Below are positions 58,511 through 64,000 of a stretch of 64,000 bases of DNA, one piece after another (position 1 is the first letter of the stretch; every line of letters begins with the position of its first letter). Made by a program: the position numbers and the translations under genes. Location: positions 131,547,966 through 131,611,965 of the forward strand of contig NC_135718.1 of assembly GCF_964656455.1 (NCBI RefSeq). The letters run 5' to 3'. The notes beneath the pieces were generated by a model. That model saw only the letters and a list, made by a program, of their open reading frames with translations. It did no database searches and was not told where the DNA came from. The stretch is from Halichoerus grypus (lineage: Eukaryota > Chordata > Mammalia > Carnivora > Phocidae).

Positions 58511-59749
58511 CCACCCATTACTGAATTTGTAGAAAAGCAAACCAGTAGGGTGAAGAGCAGGACTTGGCAGGGCATCCCAGCATTTTGTTTCCTGGGGAAC
58601 AGTTTTGATAGGGGCTGATTACCCTTGAGATAAGAGGTCTTGGTAAGAGATACGGAGTACCGAGCCTGATGAAAGCTTCAGTTGTCTTCTTATATAACAC
58701 TTGCTGGCAAGGTACTAGGAATTAATATTCCTGAGGTGGCTGAGGTGACATCATGTGTTTGTGAAAGGGCTAAAAGCAGGTGAGGCAGATTTTGTGGAAA
58801 AAGACTGGCAGTCAGTCCCAGTTCCAGTGGGGAACATGGGCTGATCTCATGCCCTGTGTTCTGAACAGAACCTGTGGGAGTCGCAGCTCCTATCCCTTAG
58901 GTGCTAGATCATCAAAGAGAAGGGAAGGGTGTGCCTGTGTTACTCTCCTGTAGGATTACATTTTTCTGAGGCCTGCCCTCCCACTCTCATTTTCTCCTCA
59001 GAAATGTGGGACTTATAGGAGGGAGCCTTAATCAGAAAATTCCTGAAGAAGGAATTTTGAAAGAAGGGAAGAAAGGGACTAATATCTCTGGATTGAAAGC
59101 AACAGAATGAACAAAATCCTCCTATACTCTGCTGACTTGTGCATTCCCTGGGTGTCCTCTGAAGTGAGGACAGTTTTCAGAAGACTGTGTTGCCTGTCTT
59201 GGGAGATGTTATATAATTTAGAGTCTACATGATTGTAAGTGTGGCAGGGCCCTGTTTTTGTTAAATAATCAGTATCCTATCAGGGCTAGTTTTTCTTCTA
59301 ATTTCATCCTTCTTGTGATCCTTCGCCGTCTTTCCAAAATGGAAATGAGCCTCCTTCTAATAACTCCCAGGACAGGTGTAGTTAGGATCTCAGCTGTGGC
59401 CAAGCCTGGACAAGGCGTCAGCACTTCCCGAGGGAAGCTTTGATGGATATGTCTGCCGATCCTATATTTGAACTCATGCACACAAGTGTTCCTTGCTGGT
59501 TTTGATCTGACACCCTTCGGAAATGATGGAACGATGATCTGCCAGTGGAGTTCAATGTCATGGCCAAGCTTGCCATCCAGAGGGCCAGCTTCTGGTACAT
59601 GCTTTAAGAATATTCAATGCAGAACTGAGATTCAGCCCATGCAAATGGAGAAATGGAAACCAAGAATTCCTTCCTCTTTTTGGTGCCAGTTTGTTGGGCC
59701 ATTTTCCCCTTAGCTGGCCGGATGGTGCTCAAAAGAACATGATTTTTGG
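58511..59749. other. Intronic sequence, nothing recognised
   Basis: No feature recognised. 60336-61524 and 61838-63095 (apart from the duplicated segment) are likewise unassigned, with short open frames only. Confidence 0.5.
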
Positions 59750-59895
59750 TGGTGTTAAATTTTTTAAATGAGATGTAATTCACATACCACAAAATTCACC
59801 CTTTTAAAAGTACACGAATTCAGTGGGGTTGTTTTTCAGTATGTGCACAGGTTGTGCAACTATCACCACTATCTAATTCCACAGCAGTGGGATTA
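59750..59895 (-). repeat. L1M 3'-end fragment
   Basis: gagatgtaattcacatacca, caaaattcacccttttaaaa, gtgcaactatcaccactatc: reverse L1M 3' end. Confidence 0.8.
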
Positions 59896-60219
59896 AATTT
59901 TGACTTGAGTCTTTGAATGAAGTATCAACCAAAGGTCAATTCTGATTTTCAGAAAACTAGTTCTAAAACTTTGGTTCTTTTTGCAAAGGAAGCTACAGAA
60001 ATGTCATTAAAAAAAAAAAAAAGTAATAGAAAAAAGAGCCAGGGGATGTTGAATTTTTCTTAGGCTTGTTATTTGGTTTCTTTTGTCCGCCACGGATGAT
60101 TTTTTTAGTCGTTGGTCTTTGGGTTGGGACTTACTCTCGTGGCTATGTTATAATAAAGAGTATTCAAAGCAAGAGCAATAAGACTGCCTTTGCTTTCTTT
60201 TCCTGTCTCTGTTTTTGTC

Positions 60220-60335
60220 AAGCCAGGCTTCATTAGGGCAGGGCATGGACCTGTTTTGTTCATCCCCACCATCACCTAGTTCAGGCTCTGCCATACAGTA
60301 GGAGCTCAGTAAAGATTTGGTGAATTAATGGGCTG
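60220..60335 (+). repeat. L2 3'-end fragment
   Basis: agggcagggcatggacctgt, caggctctgccatacagtag, gagctcagtaaagatttggt: L2 terminus. Confidence 0.75.
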
Positions 60336-61524
60336 TGGTAGGTGCCCAGGGGAGGTCATTTTGGCATGTATCACTCAAAGGTCATGGTGACCTTTGTACT
60401 TTGGCTTTGTGGATGGCCATGGCATTCATTTGCACCCCTGAGGTACAGCCGCTTCTAGAAAATGAGAGCTTGACTTCTTCCTGTGTAGCTCTAGGGACCG
60501 AACCTCCAAGGACCCCCTCCTCTCCAGTTCCCAGGGATACTCATCCAACTGCAAACTGGATCTCTAAAGCCTTCTTGAGTTGATATGGTGAAGCACAGCG
60601 TGGGTGGGGTGAGTGTGTCTGGGTGTACACCCGCGTGCATGTGCATACGATGGAATTGTGAGGAATTCCTTCATGTTTTTATAAATTGCCCCTTTCTTCT
60701 TTCTGCCCCTGTAGTTTATTGGTAGGCCAGGGTGCAGAAGGGCCTCCAGCCTGGGCACATGGCCCATGAGAGCTGGAGTTCAGTGGCCTATTGTTTCCTG
60801 CCCCTTCTGTGCATGGACAGAGGACTGGGGCTGGCACAGCTGCCTTCTTGGGGACCATTGTTTGTCTTTGCAGCAGCAACAGCAAAAGTCTGAAGCAGCA
60901 CATTTTGTGCCGGACAGAACAGCCATTCTGTCTTGGAGCTGCAAGCCTAGAGATGGGGGTGGTTGGAGTCTCCCTTACATGTCTGCGTGGATGCCCTGAG
61001 GATAGAAGCCAGGGAGGCTTCTCCTTCCAGGCAGGTTGCCAGGGAGGGGAGATGCTCAGTGGAGGGGATGACAAATCAACCACAGTAGCAGGTGGTATCT
61101 ATTAGCAGAGACTCTTCTTTTCCTGGATCAGGTAGGGGTATCATTGCTTTTTCACTTTCTCTGCTCTCTGGGCATACTGGCAGACCTCAGGGTGTGCTCC
61201 TGGGACAAGAAAAAACACTTCCTCCAAAGCTGCCCTGTAGAGTAGAGTAGATTGAGGAAGCAGGGAAGGGACCCAGCCCAGTTGTGAGCTAGTTGAAACA
61301 TGGGCTAGTTATCGAGTCAGTGGGCTAGTCCAAACTTGATTCAGAATCACTTCTCAGCTAGAAGGTGGAGAAGGGGATGTTCCATGGGTGGGAGCCATAG
61401 AAACTGTAATTTACCCAGAAATACTTTCAGAGACTCCAGACTTGTGTTCTGTTTCTCTTGTTTCCCTGGCCAACAGTCAACCTCTTTGGCAAGTTAGACT
61501 AACCTTCATCTAGCTTCAGCCTCA

Positions 61525-61695
61525 CTTGCACCTAGTTGTATGACCCTTTGGTAAATGACTTAACAGGTCTTATTTCATTTTTCTTACCTGTGCCATCAGG
61601 ATAATTGGGGATAGCTGATGGACTAGCTGTGGAGATGAGATGAGATGATGCATATAAAGCCCCATGAAGGGTGTTCAGTAACCCTTTCCCTCAGG
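61525..61695 (+). repeat. MIR SINE remnant
   Basis: tgaccctttggtaaatgact, tcttacctgtgccatcagga, gagatgatgcatataaagcc: forward MIR. Confidence 0.7.
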
Positions 61696-61780
61696 GTCCC
61701 TCAGGGGATGCCTGAGAGTGGGGTGCACTTTGTATTACCCACTTGAGGCACCTGGGAAAGTCAGGGTGCGGGTCTGTGTT

Positions 61781-61837
61781 GGCTTTAAGTTCCTGACTAA
61801 GTGGAAGGGGTAAATGAGGTAAATGTGGGTACATATG
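61781..61837 (+). repeat. Copy A of a local dispersed duplication
   Basis: This 57-bp segment beginning ggctttaagttcctgac recurs at 63096-63143. It differs by one substitution (acatatg against acgtatg) and by a 9-bp tandem unit, gaggtaaat/taaat, present only here. Confidence 0.85.
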
Positions 61838-63095
61838 TGCTTGGGGGCTTCTTAGATTAGTTCACATATTTCAGAGGCTACCTAGGAAGTGCTAATTCCT
61901 TGGCCAGGGCAACCCTGGAGTAGCCTACCTCTGATCATGGGAATTTGCCCAGACCCCTCTTTTTTTGCTGGAGGGTGGGCATAATGCATTCTGCCGTGTT
62001 CCCTTCTGCTCTCCTGGTTAGTGAGATTATTGAGGCAAAGTCTTACGTGAGTTATAGGTGACTCCGAGGGGGCGGACAGCCCCATTACCCACCCACATCC
62101 TCTTGCAAATCTGGGACTGACTGGAGAGCCTTTTTGCCCTAAGATGCCCTGATTCTTCCTTAATGGGCAAGTTGTAAGTAATATCACTGAATGCGCTCTC
62201 CACCCACAGTCCGCCCACCCAGTGGCTACTACTGCCGACTTCTACTTCTATCTACCAATAGGTGGAAGGGGGATAGATGCCTCTAGGAATAGTCTTGACA
62301 AGGGCTGTTGCCTTTAAGAGGCCCAGAAATCTCTGGCAAGAGCTAGATGCCTGACATTGCCCTCAGCACATCTTCCCCCAACACCCTTGTAATCAGACTC
62401 CCAAAAAACACAGAACAAGGGAGCTTTGATGAGTGATGAGGTAGGCGGCTTTTCTGCTCAGCCTTCTGTCTGCTTGAAACAATCCTCCGGGGCTCAGTTT
62501 CAGTTCAGGTGAGGTTACTGTAGGCCTGATTGGCATTGATGGTTGGCAAGGGGGAGGCATGGGGACGAAGAGGGTGAGAACTGTACTTACAGATCCCTCG
62601 AGATCACCCATAAAGGACCAGATACTTGTGCTACATTCTGATATGGGTGAAAACAGAGGCAAAAATGAAGATAAGGGTAGATTATGGACGCCTAGCTACT
62701 TCAAGGCAAAGCTAAATGCACCATTTGCCCATCGTCATTGCTTCATAAGAGTGGTCGGCAAAACTTTCAACATCATAGCTCTGATCCTGGATTTGCCCCT
62801 GACTTATCCACAGCTCAGATGAAACGTCTAGATCTCCCTACCACCCCCAACCCCCATGCATTACATAGCATAGACAGAGAGCATCGTTATGACTCTGTGA
62901 TTTGGGAATGAATTTGGAGCACACATAAGGAAAGGCATAATAACATAGGTGCTCTTTCCCCCGGGTTTGGAAATGATCCAGCAGATTCTTGGTTCCAGTT
63001 TCTTAGTAGGCCCAAAAGAGTTGGTGGAATTTTTGGAGATGCCTCATATCATATGGCCATTTTAAGCTTGAGCCTTTTTTTTTTTTTAAATTAAA

Positions 63096-63143
63096 GGCTT
63101 TAAGTTCCTGACTAAGTGGAAGGGGTAAATGTGGGTACGTATG
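63096..63143 (+). repeat. Copy B of a local dispersed duplication, just upstream of the SRGAP2 exon
   Basis: These 48 bp match 61781-61837 apart from one base and the missing 9-bp unit. The copy is preceded by a T-run and aaattaaa, followed by a T-rich stretch, and ends 67 bp before the exon. The flanks of the two copies are not alike, so this is a short copied segment and not a known interspersed repeat as far as I can tell. Confidence 0.85.
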
Positions 63144-63180
63144 TTTTTGTTTTGTTCCGTTTTGTTTTTAGGGACCTCCA

Positions 63181-63210
63181 TCTGACGGTCTGACTTTGTT
63201 TCTTTTGCAG
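63181..63210 (+). promoter_or_regulatory. SRGAP2: Splice acceptor and branch-point region of the SRGAP2 exon
   Basis: A pyrimidine-rich tract ending tttcttttgcag meets the coding exon at 63211. Two TCTGAC strings put candidate branch-point adenines at 63185 and 63193, 26 and 18 nt upstream of the exon; the first is at a more usual distance. The branch points are inferred from consensus only. Confidence 0.8.
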
Positions 63211-63403
63211 AAATCCGTGCCCAGCTCACAGAGCAGATGAAATGCCTGGACCAGCAGTGTGAGCTCCGGGTGCAGCTGCTGCAGGACCTGCAGGACTTCT
63301 TCCGGAAGAAGGCGGAGATCGAGATGGACTACTCCCGCAACCTGGAGAAGCTGGCCGAGCGCTTCCTGGCCAAGACGCGCAGCACCAAGGACCAGCAGTT
63401 CAA
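63211..63403 (+). CDS. SRGAP2: SRGAP2 coding exon (exon 2), part of the F-BAR domain
   Basis: SRGAP2 is the SLIT-ROBO Rho GTPase-activating protein 2. Its F-BAR domain dimerises and bends membranes to make filopodia-like protrusions in migrating and maturing neurons; RhoGAP and SH3 domains follow in later exons, outside this window. The 193-nt exon reads open in one frame: two bases finishing a split Glu codon, 63 complete codons, then two bases of a split Lys codon. It starts IRAQLTEQMKCLDQQ and contains QLLQDLQDFFRKKAEIE and SRNLEKLAERF, the heptad-rich first helices of the F-BAR fold (about residues 23-87 of the family protein). SRGAP2-specific residues are seen: EQM-KCLDQQCEL, where SRGAP1 has EQQ-KCLEQQTEM and SRGAP3 has EQF-KCLEQQSES. 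The flanks are a good acceptor (pyrimidine tract plus cag) and a gtaggg donor. Entry phase is 1 and exit phase 2, so skipping this exon would shift the frame. The exon is far richer in G+C and CpG than the intron around it. Exon numbering comes from knowledge of the human gene, not from this window. Confidence 0.95.
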
Positions 63404-63409
63404 GTAGGG
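63401..63409 (+). promoter_or_regulatory. SRGAP2: Splice donor of the SRGAP2 exon
   Basis: The exon ends CAA and the intron opens gtaggg. The last exon base is A instead of the preferred G, and intron position +4 is G instead of A, so it is an ordinary-to-weak donor. This position leaves AA of a Lys codon to be completed by the next exon, matching the FKKDQ junction known in the srGAP family. Confidence 0.85.
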
Positions 63410-63609
63410 ACTCTGGCTGTTTCTTGCAGGGACCTTGGGAATGGGGCTGGGGAGGGGGGTGAGGCGGGGTGTGCTACCTAGATCTGTGCGCATTCATGAA
63501 AAGTGCCCCGGGGACTTCAAATTGGCTGAGGGTTGAGAGCCCTCAAGGACTTCTCCTTTTCCAGATGGGTCCTATATGCAGGTCAGGATCCTGGAGGGGT
63601 CCCAAGAGA

Positions 63610-63785
63610 TGGTGGACCGTGCTAATAATAACAGCAAACACTTTCAGAGCACTTCCTGTGTGCTAAACATGGTTCTAAGGGTTTTACATATATGAGAACT
63701 CATTTAATCTCCACAAGTTTGTATGTTGGTCATTGTTGTATCCTCAATTTACAGATGAGGAAACTGCATCCTAAAGAAGTTAAGG
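63610..63785 (-). repeat. MIR SINE remnant
   Basis: Degenerate MIR in reverse orientation, with the usual run cacttcctgtgtgctaa ... acagatgaggaaactg ... gaagttaagg. Confidence 0.85.
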
Positions 63786-63791
63786 AAATTG

Positions 63792-64000
63792 GGGGCGCCT
63801 GGGTGGCTCAGTCGTTAAGCGTCTGCCTTCAGCTCAGGTCATGATCACAGGGTCCTGGGATCGAGCCCCACATCAGGCTCCCTGCTCAGCCAGGAGCCTG
63901 CTTCTCCCTCTCCCATTCCCCTTGCTTGTGTTCCCTCTCTCACTGTGTGTCTCTCTGTCAAATAAATAAATAAAATCTTAAAAAAAAAAAAAAAAGTTAA
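63792..64000 (+). repeat. CAN SINE (tRNA-Lys-derived), runs to the window edge
   Basis: Begins gggcgcctgggtggctcag (tRNA-like head with Pol III A- and B-box regions), then the CT-rich middle, (AAAT)n and a long A-tail. The left target-site duplication ends aagttaaggaaattg; the right copy starts at the last bases of the window (aagttaa). Confidence 0.95.

Larger units (their letters stand above)
1..63210 (+). other. SRGAP2: 3' part of SRGAP2 intron 1
   Basis: Everything upstream of the acceptor is read as intron 1 of SRGAP2. No start exon (the family N-terminus MTSPAKFKKDK), CpG island or other coding exon is seen, so exon 1 must lie further upstream. Open frames in this stretch are short, fall in repeats or low-complexity DNA, and match no protein family I recognise. 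Confidence 0.8.
63404..64000 (+). other. SRGAP2: 5' part of SRGAP2 intron 2
   Basis: Sequence after the donor holds about 200 bp without a recognised feature, a minus-strand MIR and a CAN SINE that reaches the window edge. Confidence 0.8.

Noticed and set aside
1..63210. Search for SRGAP2 exon 1 or the neighbouring FAM72-type gene, which lies next to SRGAP2 in humans
   Set aside because: No matching start peptide, no CpG island and no FAM72-like frame were found; they must lie outside this window.
63259..63462. Arg/Ser-rich open frame overlapping the SRGAP2 exon
   Set aside because: It is a shifted frame of the real exon and runs through the splice donor into the intron.

Overview
The window is mammalian nuclear DNA, almost entirely intron. 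Fourteen copies of a tRNA-Lys-derived carnivore SINE (CAN SINE) identify the source as a carnivore. Their heads and tails are not the dog-type consensus but the form common in arctoid caniforms (bears, seals, mustelids), so I infer an arctoid; the species cannot be fixed from this sequence alone.

One protein-coding exon is visible, at 63211-63403 on the plus strand. Its frame encodes part of the F-BAR domain of an srGAP protein. At every position that separates the three paralogues it reads as SRGAP2, not SRGAP1 or SRGAP3. By comparison with the known gene this is coding exon 2, so 1-63210 is the 3' part of the long first intron and 63404-64000 starts intron 2. I found no exon 1, CpG-island promoter or second gene.

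The intron is a layered record of retroposition. Ancient MIR and L2 remnants are the substrate. They include a long, nearly continuous minus-strand L2 at 48700-50065 and another at 23330-24830 split by a hAT-type DNA transposon at 24134-24357. Old L1 fragments lie over them. The largest L1 block, 32440-36600, holds a plus-strand L1 with ORF1/ORF2 remnants, a nested minus-strand L1, and a second plus-strand L1 3' half. On top are the CAN SINEs, most with target-site duplications (TSDs) of 12-17 bp that can be read directly.

There is no operon, CRISPR array, RNA gene or undescribed multi-gene system here. The most notable items are small molecular fossils: (a) a 40-bp insertion at 35602-35641 that looks like the 5' half of tRNA-Thr retroposed without a tail into an L1, at an L1-endonuclease-type TTTT/AA site; (b) a fold-back inverted copy of flanking DNA at the 5' junction of a nested L1 (34831-34910); (c) a non-tandem 48-bp local duplication, one copy ending 67 bp upstream of the SRGAP2 exon; (d) a possible retroposed 3'UTR with polyadenylation signal and A-tail at 21619-21779. 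A few CpG-retaining pockets and transcription-factor motifs are noted as low-confidence regulatory candidates.
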